From Jacaranda mimosifolia (taxonomy: Eukaryota > Streptophyta > Magnoliopsida > Lamiales > Bignoniaceae), in the NCBI GenBank assembly GCA_018894105.1, contig CM032126.1:22356391-22420390 (forward strand): a stretch of 64,000 bases of DNA, in the 5' to 3' direction. Position 1 is the stretch's first letter, and every line of letters starts with the position of its first letter. Positions 23,707-34,189 of this stretch are shown here, piece after piece. Both the position numbers and the translations under genes were made by a program. The notes beneath the pieces were generated by a model that did no database searches, had not been told where the DNA came from, and saw nothing but the letters and a program-made list of their open reading frames with translations.

Positions 23707-24574
23707 CTAGTTGAGCTTCTGCTGGAAAGTCTAGTTGAGTTGGCGATAAGCCAGTTTACACTAAACTCCTCTCCTTGATAAACACCAAGGCCTCCACCTG
23801 ACCGAACTCGACCAAGTCCCTGATGAATGTATTGGGCCAGGTTGGAGTTAAATTCCCCGACATCTCGACAAAACCTATCTACCACCCCCTCGAAATATTG
23901 AAGCCCCCAGCCACTCGAACATATAGATAAAGTTTTTTCCACCCCTGGCCATAGGAGGAAGACGGGGTAACAAGAAATTTTTAACAGGGTCCAGTTGGTC
24001 GAATAAGTGCATTAAAATAGTAAAACTATATATGGTCGAGAAGCAATTAGGTAGCAACTGGGTTATACATACTTCTAAATCCCTTAGCAGCTCGACTATA
24101 GGTTCAGCTAAAGGGAACCTAAGCCCGCATAGGAAGCCTCCTCGAACACGGTACACCTGCCTAATATGTCCCACATTGGCAGGAGTTATCTTAGATACCA
24201 TATCACTATAGTGGTCGAGGGTGAATAGTCAACCACATGATGCTGGAGCTTGACTTGGCCCAACACCACCCCCACCAGCAGCGCGATTGTTACTCGAGCT
24301 GTTAGAGCTCGAGCCATCGCTCGAAGAGTTGCTCAACTCATTGGTCGATCCCCCCTTGGATCAGATTGGGTGGCCTCATTATCCCCCCTGACTACCCTTA
24401 GAATCATATAAGCGCAGCATTTCTTAAACAAGGAGGTACTCGAATAAAACTGAGGAAAGACGTACATGGCTTTGATGAAGTCTAGAGCTCAAAACAATCA
24501 CAGGAAAAGCAATAGATTCAGAACTCGACCAGATGAAAAGCGGTAAAAATAAAAATGAGGACTTTAATCGCACC

Positions 24575-24582
24575 TATTTATA
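24575..24582 (-). promoter_or_regulatory. TATA box for the antisense gene
   Basis: On the minus strand the sequence is CCTATAAATAGG, a perfect TATA box, 155 bp upstream of the candidate ATG at 24420. It lies between the gene and the 3' LTR and points away from the LTR, so this gene appears to have an internal promoter of its own. Confidence 0.6.
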
Positions 24583-24780
24583 GGCATCCAAGCACGGGAA
24601 CCTCAAACATCTGTAATACTAACGCATCTATCGTTTGATGCTTCTCATGGCACGATGTACAAGTGTATTAAATACACTAAACCCAGGTTGACTGCTAAAA
24701 CCCGCATCGACTGGTCCTTATATCTTCGCACCAAACTACTTCCCAATCCTTCTCGTCGACCATCTCATTCAGAATTCAAA

Positions 24781-24795
24781 AGTAGGGGGGACTCA
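24781..24795 (+). other. Polypurine tract of the Tat element
   Basis: A purine-rich stretch with six G (AGTAGGGGGGACTCA) ends immediately before the 3' LTR start at 24796. Confidence 0.75.
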
Positions 24796-25599
24796 TGATA
24801 TGGGATGGCCCAATAGGCCCATCCTAAAGGTTATCAACCCAAAGGTACATCATCAGGTCCATCTCATCCTTGGAGCCCAATAACGTTGTTGTCCTTGGAT
24901 CGACCTTTCACTCTTTTTTTTGATGACACACTAAGCAACATAGATGTCATTCGACCAGGTCGCAAGTCGAACGCAGACACTCGACTCGTCCGACCAGAGT
25001 GTTTGACTACCGCTTCCTCCGGTCATCAACTTCACCCAAAACCAGTGCTGAGGTCAATCTATTTGTCGACTCATTGCGGAATCCTTTCTTTGCTGTATTA
25101 ATTGCCCTAACAGATTGCATGCCTCTGCATTAATGATGCGTGCCACCCCAGTACCACCAATACTGGAGTGTCAGGCAAGGGGTGCACCCCCAATGTACTA
25201 TTTTGTCCATGAAAGCTGGAGATGAAGCCACTTGGAATAGTATGAAATGGGAGATGACTAAAGCTCCCCATGTAAGGACAAGAGCCCTTTTTGCATACTA
25301 AGTGCATCTCAGACAAATCCACCACTTGGGGAAGGCTATAAATACCCCCTTGCCAACCTCTCACAAGATAAGTCATTCTATATTGTAGAGCCCTCACTCT
25401 GCTGCTCATCTTATCTGGTCATTCTCATACTGACTTGAGCATCGGAGTACTATAGCCAAGGGCACCTCAGCTAGCCTGACATTTGTTCGTGGTTGCAGGA
25501 CTCAGCCCAGGTATCTGTGGAGCTCATTTACTCGACCAGGTAGGTCAATGCACCCAGATTCCGTCCTAATCTAGTTATATACAATTTTCACCCTCATCA
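24796..25599 (+). repeat. 3' LTR of the Tat element
   Basis: Begins TGATATGGGATGGCCC and ends CCCTCATCA, then CATAT (the target copy). It has a TATAAATA box at 25337-25344. It is 804 bp, against 794 bp for the 5' copy. Frames at 24886-25101 and 25107-25409 are LTR sequence. Confidence 0.92.
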
Positions 25600-26265
25600 C
25601 ATATACTTATTTTATTAATTTTTTTTTATGATATGAAATTGCATTAAAAATTAAGTATGAGTAGTATTTATTTTATACAAAGTTGATTATGTTAAAGAAA
25701 ATTGCATAATTATTACATCACTAAGTGTATGTCATTTTATTTTAATCATGGATGTATTAGTTTTGATTAACTTTTCAAGAATCATAAATTATATGAATTG
25801 CATATTAATGTTACCATTGATAATTTGGCTTGCGCGCGGTATTAGTTAAGCAAGAAATTTAGGGTTTTTTTGAATTAATAAGCATAATATTTGTTTATAT
25901 GACTAAAAGATATTATTGTTACACTAAAATTTACATGTTAAAAAAATTTTGGACAACTATTTATTAATATGTTCAAAATTCAATGTGTATATTTCAATTT
26001 TAAAATTATTAATAAATCTCAAAGGATGAGACTTCGATAAAAATAAAAAGTGGAAATAATATAAAATTTATATTATTAATTCAAAATTAATTTTTTAAAT
26101 TTATTAAATTTTAGTTTAATTTTTTGAATGAAATCATTCTAAATCCACTTAAATCTATTTTGAACCTACACTTAATAAAACCCACTTAAACTCATTCCAC
26201 TTGAGCCCATTTCTAAAATTTTAAGGCCCAACTCAATCCAATCCAATCAATAAGTAACGTTGAGT
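25600..26265. repeat. Right part of a split hAT-like element, AT-rich
   Basis: This appears to continue the segment broken at 15078. Motifs such as CCCACTTAAACTCATTCC and AACTCAATCC are the complements of GGGTTGAGTTNG motifs in the left part, as expected for the opposite subterminal region of a hAT MITE. The outer inverted end is not found. No coding content is present. Confidence 0.3.
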
Positions 26266-26512
26266 CCATGACCTATAATTTAATTTAATCCTTTTCATCT
26301 GAAACATATTTTCTTCTATCGAGCACAATATTTATATTTTTCTATATGCTATGGTACAAGATCGTATTCATCATACAAATAGATTTATTTTCTTATTATT
26401 AAATAAGAATATAACATCTAAACTCTACACTGTCTCACCATGCAAGAAAAAGTATCATATGTTCCTTTTTTCTTTTACTTAAGACTTTATACTTAGTACC
26501 ACATATTTAATG
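26266..26512. other. Spacer, nothing recognised
   Basis: AT-rich sequence without ORF, repeat or terminal motif that I can place. Confidence 0.5.
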
Positions 26513-27056
26513 TAAAAAATCTAACAATGGAAACTAAAATATTTAGGACCACATTTTTGTACCTTGAATAATGAAATAATAAATTTAAGAAATACTTGTA
26601 AGGAAGCTAATGACAAAAACATGCAAGATTTAACGTAGTTCAATAATGTGCCTATTCCACATAATGAAGGTATGAATTCTATTGATTTCAAATAAAATTT
26701 TAAGTACAAATTCAAGTCTCACAAATCTCCGAAGAACACCCAAGTAGTCCCTCATTTCTATCTTCAAAAGATGAAACTCTCTCAAAACTAGTTCAAAACT
26801 ATTTTGAATGAGATCACAAAGTGAAGATATAAGAAAATGGGATTTAAATATATAAAAAAAAATAGAAAACCAAAATGGCCCATTGGCCTTACATTGCAGC
26901 CCTAGCACATATAAATATCGTCTAATGCATGGGCATGAAAAATTTTGCTGCCCCAGGCACTAGTGCATGCGCCTGGGCATATAAAACTTGCGCCTAGTGT
27001 AGAGAACAAGCTTAAGTGCACATTGATGTGCATTGGGGGCCACAACATCTCATTTA
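26513..27056 (-). repeat. Copia A 3' LTR, distal part (minus strand)
   Basis: This is the distal portion of an LTR whose proximal portion is 33929-34112; the SIRE-like element splits it. The 'tgcaagatttaacgtagttca' type block (26622-26642) resembles the conserved zone near the end of many plant Copia LTRs. The outer end at about 26513 is a guess from a TG dinucleotide. Overlapping minus frames (26521-27288) are accidental. Confidence 0.5.
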
Positions 27057-28339
27057 TGTTAACCCCTTGATGATTTATATTATTTTGATTATGACAAAAA
27101 TGCATTCCTAAATTTATGTGTTGAAAGCATGCAATTAAACTGTGAATATCTTTCCATACAATTTGCTTGAATTTGTTTATACGCTGGAATTTACTTTCCA
27201 TAATTAAAAGATCTCTTGAAGATGCCCGATTCACATGTCTATAATTTAGGAAAGAGATCATTCTTGCTTTACTCATTGATATATCCACAATTTATGGTAC
27301 TGATGCATGCTTACCATAATAAGTTGTTTCCTTATTTGATTCCAATGGATACTTAATTAATTAAGGATTCATAGCCATTGGACATAAGCATATAAATAAG
27401 AAGATGTGCAACATTATATGGAGTGGATCACTAAATCAGGAAAAAAATATTGTTAAATGTTTTGAGGAGTTGTGTGATACTCTCATACATGTTTTGTGCT
27501 TAAGTGTTGCTAATTCCTTGCCCTACATGTGTTTTTGAGGGACCTTGTGGTGAAAAAGGTTAAGGGGAGCTTGACTTTGATGGACCTTAGGGGGATGAGG
27601 ACAAGTTGGTTTGCGTCTCGAAAGACCTAGTGGTAAAGAGGGATGAGAGTCTTACCTACTTTCAAGAGACCCTATGGAGAGAACAAATCGGCGCTTGGTT
27701 ACTCTAAGGACCTCTGAGTGAAGAAACTAGTAGAACGTACTGCTTGGAATCTTTTATAGTATTCTAGGTTCTGGTTTGGAAAAAGAGTGTTGAGCTTGCC
27801 GTACAGAATGGCAGCAACTCATGCATCAGTTTATGAAGGTTGTGCAAGTGAAACTACCAAAAGTTCCCCCAGGCCTATCCACAAAGCAGTTGGTTTAGCA
27901 GTACTTTGTAATCTGCCTTATCCCATTTGGGATTTCAATTTAGCTCCTTGCGAAGAGATGGTCTTCACCCTTCTATGGTGTTTCTAATCCTTTTACTTTT
28001 ATTTTGTCAAATTTCTGTACTTAACTGTGAAACATTCTTATATTTTTAATTGATTTGATAGGCGCAAAATCCTAAGTGAAAACTTAGGTAGAGGAGTAGG
28101 TTCGCTGAACCTCTATAAATACTAGTGTCATTTTACTTTTGTTTTATTGCTTTATTTATCACTGGTTCGACTTGTTGTTTAACTGATACTTATAAATTCC
28201 AGTCAGTAACTAAAACTGTTTTCTGCAAAAGACTTAAATTATTTTGTAAGGCCAAAAAGTATTTTGAGTGATAAACTTCTGCTACGTTATAATACCTTAG
28301 GCCTAATTCACCCCCTCTATAGGCTTATAATCACTCACA
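27057..28339 (+). repeat. 5' LTR of Copia B
   Basis: Begins TGTTAACCCCTTGATG and ends CACTCACA. A TATAAATA box at 27391-27398, following CATTGGACATAAGCA, is the likely promoter. A second TATAAATA at 28114-28121 is also kept in both LTRs (33698-33705 in the 3' copy). Short open frames inside (27787-27987, 28264-28449) are not genes. Confidence 0.88.
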
Positions 28340-28341
28340 AT

Positions 28342-28353
28342 TGGCATCAGAGC
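28342..28353 (+). other. Primer binding site of Copia B
   Basis: TGGCATCAGAGC begins three bases after the 5' LTR. It differs from the initiator-Met tRNA complement TGGTATCAGAGC at one base. Confidence 0.8.
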
Positions 28354-28398
28354 ATTGGTTCTCTATATTGTGGTGTAACTACCACAGTAAAAGATCAT

Positions 28399-29268
28399 AT
28401 GGCCATTAACACTTTTGATGTCTTTGTAGAAGGGCAATCGCACAACTGACCTCCACTGTTTGATGGTTCCATGGGGTTGACAATTCCAATGAAATTGGTT
28501 GACCTACAAATGGTTCCAAAGGAGTGACGAGAATTCACTAATGATGTTGAAAAGGCCATCTCAATGAATATGAGGGCTAAAAATATTCTGCCGTGCGCTC
28601 TCACAAAAGAGGAGCACAACCGAGTTAGTACATGCACTATAGTAAAGAAAATGTGGGAAATGTTACAAGTAACCCACAAAGGTACCAGTCAAGTTTGACA
28701 AGAGAGAATGAGATGTTACAAGTAACCCACGAAGGTACCGGTCAGGTTCAATAAGAAAGGATTGTTGTTTTCATTCACAAGTACGAAATGTTTCAAATGA
28801 AACTTGATGTGACCATAAGCCAAATATAAATGTGCTTCATGGAAATTATAAATATGATGTTCATACTCGGTAGAACTATAAATGAGAATGACTAAGTCCA
28901 GAAGATTCTTAGATCGCTTCCTAAGGAATAGACACCTAAAGTAACTGCTATTCAGAAAGCTCGTGATCTTAACAGGATGACCATGGGTTAATTGATTGGA
29001 TCTCTCACATCCCATGAGAAGACATAGCTAAATAGAGATGAAGGTTCGAAAATAAAAACCAAAAAGAATATTACCTTTAATACCGGTCGTAATTCCAATT
29101 CAGAACTTCAAAAAGATCTTGATGAGGATGAAGTTGAGGATGAGATCGTTCTTATTTCCCATAGATTAAAGCAATTGACAAAGAACTAGTCCGAAAACAC
29201 AAAGTACCAAGCCACCTTGTTGCTACGAATGTAATGAAATCGGACACGAAAAACCAGATTGTCCCTGA
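28399..29268 (+). pseudogene. gag: gag of Copia B, disrupted
   Basis: The frame opens at an ATG (28399), about 45 bp after the primer site, and is interrupted by a stop after 16 codons and several more later. Recognisable pieces are PLFDGS, the MWEMLQVTHKGTSQV motif of Copia coat proteins, and a nucleocapsid knuckle CYECNEIGHEKPDC (29221-29262) in perfect CX2CX4HX4C spacing. The knuckle is in the same frame as the ATG, so the damage here is mainly stop codons. A stop (29266-29268) directly follows the knuckle. Confidence 0.85.
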
Positions 29269-29520
29269 TTGAGGAAAAATGCAAAGCAAGCCAAAGCTAA
29301 GGCGATGGCAACTACATGGGATGAATTCGATGGTGAACAATTTGACAAAGAAGAGAATTGTTCCATGGTAAATCAAGTTCATGCAATGGAACATTCCAGG
29401 AAACATAAGTGGTACTTGAATAGTGGATGTTCTAGGCATATGACGGGGGTTGCGTCCATGTTTCTTAACCTTAATAATTGTCTTATCGGAAATATTCTCT
29501 ATGCAGACAACACAATATGA
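29269..29520 (+). pseudogene. Protease fragment of Copia B
   Basis: The 83-codon block stays in the gag frame and has no ATG at its start (it begins TTG after a stop). It contains WYLNSGCSRHMTG, the Copia protease active site, where the catalytic Asp of DSG is replaced by Asn (residue 51). It ends at TGA shortly after the protease core. The integrase that should follow is missing. Confidence 0.85.
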
Positions 29521-29559
29521 TTGATTAAGTAACTTTATCATAAACTATGGTTTTTCTAT

Positions 29560-30000
29560 TGGAATCTCAAATACCGCACTCTTCACTAAGCACCAAGAAA
29601 ATGGTTCTCTTATTGTTCAAATTTATGTTGATGACATCATTTCTGATGCTACTAATGATCTGCTATGTCAAGAGTTTGCCGAGAAAATGAAACAGAAATT
29701 TGAGATAAGCTTAATGAGAGAGCTCAACTTCTTCTTAGGACTTCAAGTGAAGCAAACTCAGAAAGGGACATTCATTTCACAAGAAAAGTATATAATAGAG
29801 ATTATAAAGAAGTTCGGAATAAGTGAATGCAACCCTGCAACCACTCCCATGAGTACAAATACCAGACTGGAACATGATGAGGATGGAAAGAGTGTAGACG
29901 AAAAAGTCTACAAAGGTATGATTGGTAGTTCACTTTATTTAACTACAAACTATCTAGATATTATGTTCTCAACATGCTTATGTGCCATATTCTAGTCAAC
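29560..30000 (+). pseudogene. C-terminal reverse transcriptase of Copia B
   Basis: Sequence resumes with LFTKH and IVQIYVDDII (YVDD at 29624-29635, intact), then FEISLMRELNFFLGLQVKQ and the GTFISQEKYI motif usual for Copia RT ends. About 40 bp separate it from the protease block. All of integrase and the fingers and early palm of RT are absent, a deletion of more than 2 kb compared with a normal Copia element. The open frame is 29687-29995. Confidence 0.87.
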
Positions 30001-30594
30001 CAAAAGGAATCCCATTTGAATACTGTTAAAATAATATTGAGATATCTTAAGAGAACATCTAACTATAGCTTATGGTATCTGTACTCAAAATCTTTTAATT
30101 TCATAAGCTATTCTGATGTGGATTATGCTTGTTGTAAGATAGACAAGAAAAGTACTAGTAGTGGTTGTCAACTGCTGGAAAATTACCTGGTTTCATGGTG
30201 CAGTAAAAAGTAAAGCATAGTTGCATTATCCACAACCGAAGCAGAACACATGGCCTTTAGAAATTATTGTACCCATGTATTATGGATGAAACGTATTTTA
30301 CATGATTTTGGTATTAATGTGCCTTGTGTGCCCATTTTATGCGATAGTTCCAATGCTATTAGGATTTAAAATTTTCTAGTCTTGCATTCACGTACAAAAC
30401 ACATTAAAATTAAATATAATTTCTTGCGTGATCATTTAAATAAAGGTGATATATCAATTGATTTTGTGTCAACTGAAAATTAGCTTGCAGATATTTTTAC
30501 TAAGGCATTGGAGGAAAGGAAATTCGTTGATATAAGAAATAAATTAGGAATAAGATCAAAATTTGATCGGGCAGGAGAAATAAATTATAATTAA
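30001..30594 (+). pseudogene. RNase H of Copia B
   Basis: Read in a frame different from RT, it shows LRYLKRTSNYSLWY, SDVDYA (for SDADYA, first catalytic Asp), STSSGCQ, the catalytic Glu in TTEAEHMAF, and the last Asp in LCDSSNAI. RTKHIKIKYNFLRDH and DIFTKALEE close the domain. Stops lie at 30211-30213, 30367-30369 and 30481-30483. It would remove RNA from the RNA-DNA hybrid during reverse transcription. Confidence 0.85.
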
Positions 30595-30838
30595 ACTTAG
30601 CAGTTATTCCCTTTTTTGAAAACTGCCTAATATTATGCTTAATTTACCTTCCCCATTATCATTTTTATTTTCAAAATCTCAGCCATTATGTTAATTAGCT
30701 GATCCATTTTCCAAAATCTTATTTTTCAAAGTTTTCTTTATTCTGATTGATCCGTCTTCTTCTTCTTCAGGCGTAAAATATTTTGTAGTAGAAAACCCTC
30801 TTCTCGTCTTTCTCTTAAACCTTTTTATCTCTTCTAAA

Positions 30839-32289
30839 ATGTCGAAGAGAGGAAGCTCTCATTCTGTTGGACCTTCTTCCTCAAAGAAAAAGAAACTCTC
30901 TTCGCCCTCCTCTGAACTTGTTCCTCTTAAAGTGTTTGAAGCTCCTTTTATGCTAAAATATTATAATAACTCTAGCTCCAATGAAAAAAAAAATCTTCCT
31001 TCTCTAATAAACCTAAGTTTTTAAGCTCTGAGGAACATGGTATTAAGGACACCACCATGGGTTCTCCTGAAAACCCAAGTGGTTCAAATGAAGGTCTATC
31101 AAGCCGTAAGTCCTCTATTCTAGTTAATCCTGAAAAAGTTACCAACTGAAATTTTGGTAAGCTTCCCTCATCTCTTAAATTCCATTTTGCTAAAGCCGAA
31201 AAATGTTTTCATCAAAATGTTTTTGGTCGAAACGTGAATAGGGGAAAAACAGTTAATTTTGATTCTTTGCCAAAATCTCCTGCAATTGATGAAAGATCCC
31301 ATCCATATCTGGTGAAGCTGTTTTACTTAAATTTTACCTTTACTGAGTCTGAAAATGATGTTTCAATTGAATCTTAAGTTTTTGGAAAAAAGATTGTGCC
31401 ATCTTCATCAAAACTGATTTTTTTACTTGATCTTCCTGATGATGGTACTAAGTTTTTTAATTTTAGTGACCTATATGATGCTGATATTTCCTATAATGAA
31501 ATCACCAATTCTTTTTGGGGTGGTAAACAATATACTTTGTCTGGTAAGGCTACTTTAAATAAGTTGAAAATTGAACATATTCTGCTTCATAAAATGCTTA
31601 GTCATACTATTTTCTCCTCTTTGGTATCTAATGGTGGTGATTCCACTAACCTAAATTCCATGAGTCTCTATGTGATGGCTAAGTCTATTAGACAAGAACC
31701 AATCAATATTGGTTTTATAATTCTAAAATACCTAGTTTATTTTTTTTCCCATCAAGCAAAAATTTTTCCTTACTCCATGATTCTTACTCATATTTTTAAG
31801 CATGAGGGAGTTTTCTTACTGGATGCTTGGACTGATGAGGAGCATGGCCATAAAATATTAGATCTTGCTAGCATTAGAAAAATAAAGATTCAGTATACTA
31901 AGAATGATGGATGGTTTGATGGAGTTGGTAGAACCCCTAGCAATATCAAGCTTTGTCCTCGTAAATACAAAACACTAGTGATTGTTAGCTCAAAATCTGA
32001 AGAATCCGATCCTATTTGCCCCACTCTTATGAACACACCAAAAAGATCTCAAGGGAAAGCCAATAAGCGACTTGAAGCTAAGATGGATGATCTTAGTAAG
32101 GTTGTGGAGACTCTTGCTGGACATCTGGAAACCCTCGTTGATTTCATGGATTACAAACTCGAGTGTATTCTTTGCAAATCCAGTCTCAACCGTCCTAGCA
32201 TTTTTCGACTGAAAGAGAAACTGAAAGCTTATCTGAATGCTTCCTACGCCCCTTTCGGTGATAAATGGGGAGAAGATTTGAAACTTTGA
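30839..32289 (+). pseudogene. ORF2 of Copia B (plant transposon-protein / env-like ORF), nearly intact
   Basis: An ATG at 30839 follows about 245 bp of spacer after RNase H. The first part encodes a Ser/Lys-rich, probably disordered leader (KRGSSHSVGPSSSKKKK). A run of A near 30985-30995 shifts the frame; there is then a TGA at 31147-31149 and a TAA at 31376-31378. From 31379 to 32289 the frame is open for 303 codons, the longest in the window, but with no ATG start. It contains LKIEHILLHKMLSH, MAKSIRQEPINIGFII and FPYSMILTHIF. This pattern matches the 'putative plant transposon protein' domain (PF20167-like) found in SIRE-type ORF2. A Lys/Leu-rich region near the end (MDDLSKVVETLAGHLE) may be coiled. 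Older literature calls this ORF envelope-like; I see no convincing membrane anchor. The function is unknown. Confidence 0.72.
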
Positions 32290-32623
32290 TGAAAAACTTT
32301 AAGCTTCTGCTGGAACTTATTTATCTATTTGCTAGAACACACTTACTTTTATTTGACTGCTAGAACTCATCTCTATTACTAGCTTTATTTCTACCTACTT
32401 GGATTATGAACAATGTTATTGGCTAGTAAACTCTTAACGTTTTGGATGATTAGTTTTTTATGATTAGGCCTATTATATGAATGGATGATTCTTATCTGGT
32501 ATTTGTTGTTTCTCTAGTTTCTTGAGCACATAGATTGGGGGAGCACAAGTTGGTAGAACCGGGCACATAAACAAAACGAGTTCAGGTGATATCATTCCTC
32601 TCTATTCAAATTTTATTATCATT

Positions 32624-32636
32624 AAAAGGGGGAGAT
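32624..32636 (+). other. Polypurine tract of Copia B
   Basis: AAAAGGGGGAGAT abuts the 3' LTR start (TGTTAACTCC at 32637). Confidence 0.8.
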
Positions 32637-33923
32637 TGTTAACTCCTTGATGATTTACATTGTTTTGATTATGACAAAATTATATTCCTAAATGTATGTT
32701 CTAAAAACATACAATTAAACTACGAATATCTTTCCATATTATCTGCTTAAATCTGTCTATGCCTTGGAATTTACTTTCCATAACTAAAAAGATCACTTGA
32801 AGATTCTAGCCTGATTCACATCTCTATGATTAGGAAAGAAATCATTCTTGCTTTACTCATTGATATATCCACAATTTATGGTACCAATGCATGCTTACCA
32901 TAATATGTTGTTTCCTTATTTGATTCTAATGGATATTTACCTAATTAAGGATTCATAGCCATTGGACATAAGCATATAAATAAGAAAATATGCAACATTG
33001 TTTGGAGTGAATCACTGAGTCGGGAAAAGAACATTGTCAAGTATTTTGAAGAGTTGTGGGATACTATCATGTACGTTCTATGCTTAAGTGTTGCTAATTC
33101 CTTGGTTTTCGTGTGTTTTCGAGGGATCTTAAAGTGAAGAAGGCCAAAGGAAGCTTGCCTTCGAGGACTTTGGGGAGACGAGGATAGGGCAATTTATATC
33201 TCGAAGGACCTAGTGGTGAAGAGGGACGAGAGTCGTACCCGCTCTCGAGGGACCTCGTGAAGAGAACAAATCGGCACTTGGTTGCTCTAAGGCTTTCCAG
33301 GTGAAGAAACCAATAGAACGGTAATGTTTGGAATATTCTGAAGTGTTCTGGGTTCTGATTTGGAAGAACTATCTAGAGTTTGCTGTACGGAGTGGTAGTA
33401 ACTCATGCATCAGTCCATAAAAGGTTGTGCAAGTGAAACTAGCAGAAGTTCCCTTGGGCCTGTCCACAAAACAACTGGTTTTGCAGTACTCCAAAATTTG
33501 CGTTATCCCGTCTGGAATTCCAGTTTAGCTCTTTGTGAAGAGCTGTATTTCACCTTGCTAGGATGTTTCTAATCCTTTTACTTTTATTCTATCAAATTTT
33601 CGTACTTAACTATAAAACATTCTTATATTTTGAATTGATTTGAGAAAATCAAAATCCTAAGTGAAAACTTAGTAGACGAGTAGGCTTGCCGAACCTCTAT
33701 AAATACCGGTGTCATTTTACTTCTATTTTACTACTTTATTTATCACTGGTTTGACTAGTTGTTTAACTTGTACTTACAAATTCCAGTCAGTAACCAAAAC
33801 TATTTTCTGCAAAAGACTCAAATTATTTTGTAAGGCCAAAAAGTTTTATGAGTGATAAACTTCCACTGCATTATAATACCTTAGGCTTAATTCTCCTATC
33901 TCTCAGGCTTATAATCACTCACA
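32637..33923 (+). repeat. 3' LTR of Copia B
   Basis: Begins TGTTAACTCCTTGATG, ends CACTCACA and is 1287 bp, four bases longer than the 5' LTR. It resembles the 5' copy throughout with frequent substitutions. Confidence 0.88.
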
Positions 33924-33928
33924 ATTTC

Positions 33929-34112
33929 CACTCATAAGGGCGCTCCTCCTGTGTGCTTCGATGCCTAGCTTGATGTGATAGTGTTCTATTTTTGTGTCAT
34001 CATGCTATCTTGATGTTGTTTTTTGCATCGATTTTTCCATTTTGCATCGTTTCTTTATCATTTTCGTTGTTTCTCACCATTTTCAACTTAAATTTTAAGG
34101 CACACTCAATAA
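33929..34112 (-). repeat. Copia A 3' LTR, proximal part (minus strand)
   Basis: On the minus strand, AAGTCAAAGTGGAGATTATTGAGTG marks a purine tract followed by an LTR start at 34112. The sequence is cut at 33928 by Copia B and continues at 27056. It contains several CATCGTTT-like blocks but no gene. Confidence 0.6.
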
Positions 34113-34189
34113 TCTCCACTTTGACTTGAAACTCTATATACATCATCTTTGTCTCCCCCAAAGTACAATAATATGAGTTTGCAAATATT

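Larger units (their letters stand above)
22076..24420 (-). pseudogene. Antisense accessory gene of the Tat element (plant gypsy-type transposon domain plus coiled coil)
   Basis: On the minus strand an ATG at 24420 opens a Ser-, Asn- and Gly-rich leader with stops. Next comes a well-preserved block (24201-23875) containing GGFLCGLRFPLAEPIVELL and ITQLLPN, which I recognise as the 'putative gypsy type transposon' domain (PF04195-like) common in plant Tat elements. Further blocks follow at 23942-23703, 23507-23268 and 22984-22757. The last is rich in Leu, Glu, Lys and Gln heptads (LRAHLESSQLRVKQLTKEV), so a coiled coil is likely. Two short introns are visible: 23706-23615 (GT...AG, 92 bp) and 23079-22994 (GTAAG...TTTTGTAG, 86 bp). 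A TATA box lies upstream on the same strand. The function is unknown. Stops and frameshifts mark this copy as dead. Confidence 0.75.
15079..25599 (+). mobile_element. Tat-lineage Ty3/Gypsy retrotransposon, structurally complete, coding frames broken
   Basis: The 10.5-kb element is flanked by CATAT on both sides (15074-15078, 25600-25604). The order is: LTR (794 bp), primer site, gag, protease, RT, RNase H, a second archaeal-type RNase H, integrase, 87-bp tandem repeats, a reverse-strand gene, polypurine tract, LTR (804 bp). The pol order, the wording around the RT motifs, the NNEAEY-type second RNase H and the antisense gene place it in the Tat lineage. All pol genes carry stops and frameshifts in several frames, so it is not autonomous. 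Confidence 0.92.
27057..33923 (+). mobile_element. Copia B: SIRE-like Ty1/Copia element with an internal deletion
   Basis: The 6867-bp element has LTRs of 1283 and 1287 bp, an initiator-Met type primer site after the first and an AAAAGGGGGAGAT purine tract before the second. The flanking five bases are ATTTA and ATTTC, one mismatch. Gag and protease are followed after a sharp join by the end of RT, RNase H and a long extra ORF before the 3' LTR. The extra 3' ORF and the long LTRs are features of the SIRE/Maximus lineage. Integrase and the N-terminal RT are absent, so it is non-autonomous. It lies inside the 3' LTR of the minus-strand Copia A. Confidence 0.88.

Noticed and set aside
26521..27288. 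Series of minus-strand frames of 64-128 codons
   Set aside because: They cross the boundary between the Copia A LTR and the Copia B LTR at 27056/27057 and so cannot be one old gene; no domain is present.
28395..29541. Minus-strand frames of 94-129 codons opposite Copia B gag and protease
   Set aside because: The plus strand carries the nucleocapsid knuckle and the protease motif here; the minus frames are shadows.
31396..31398. Start codon for the long ORF2 block
   Set aside because: The triplet is GTG directly downstream of an in-frame stop; the real start of ORF2 is the ATG at 30839, so the block is the open remainder of a broken gene.
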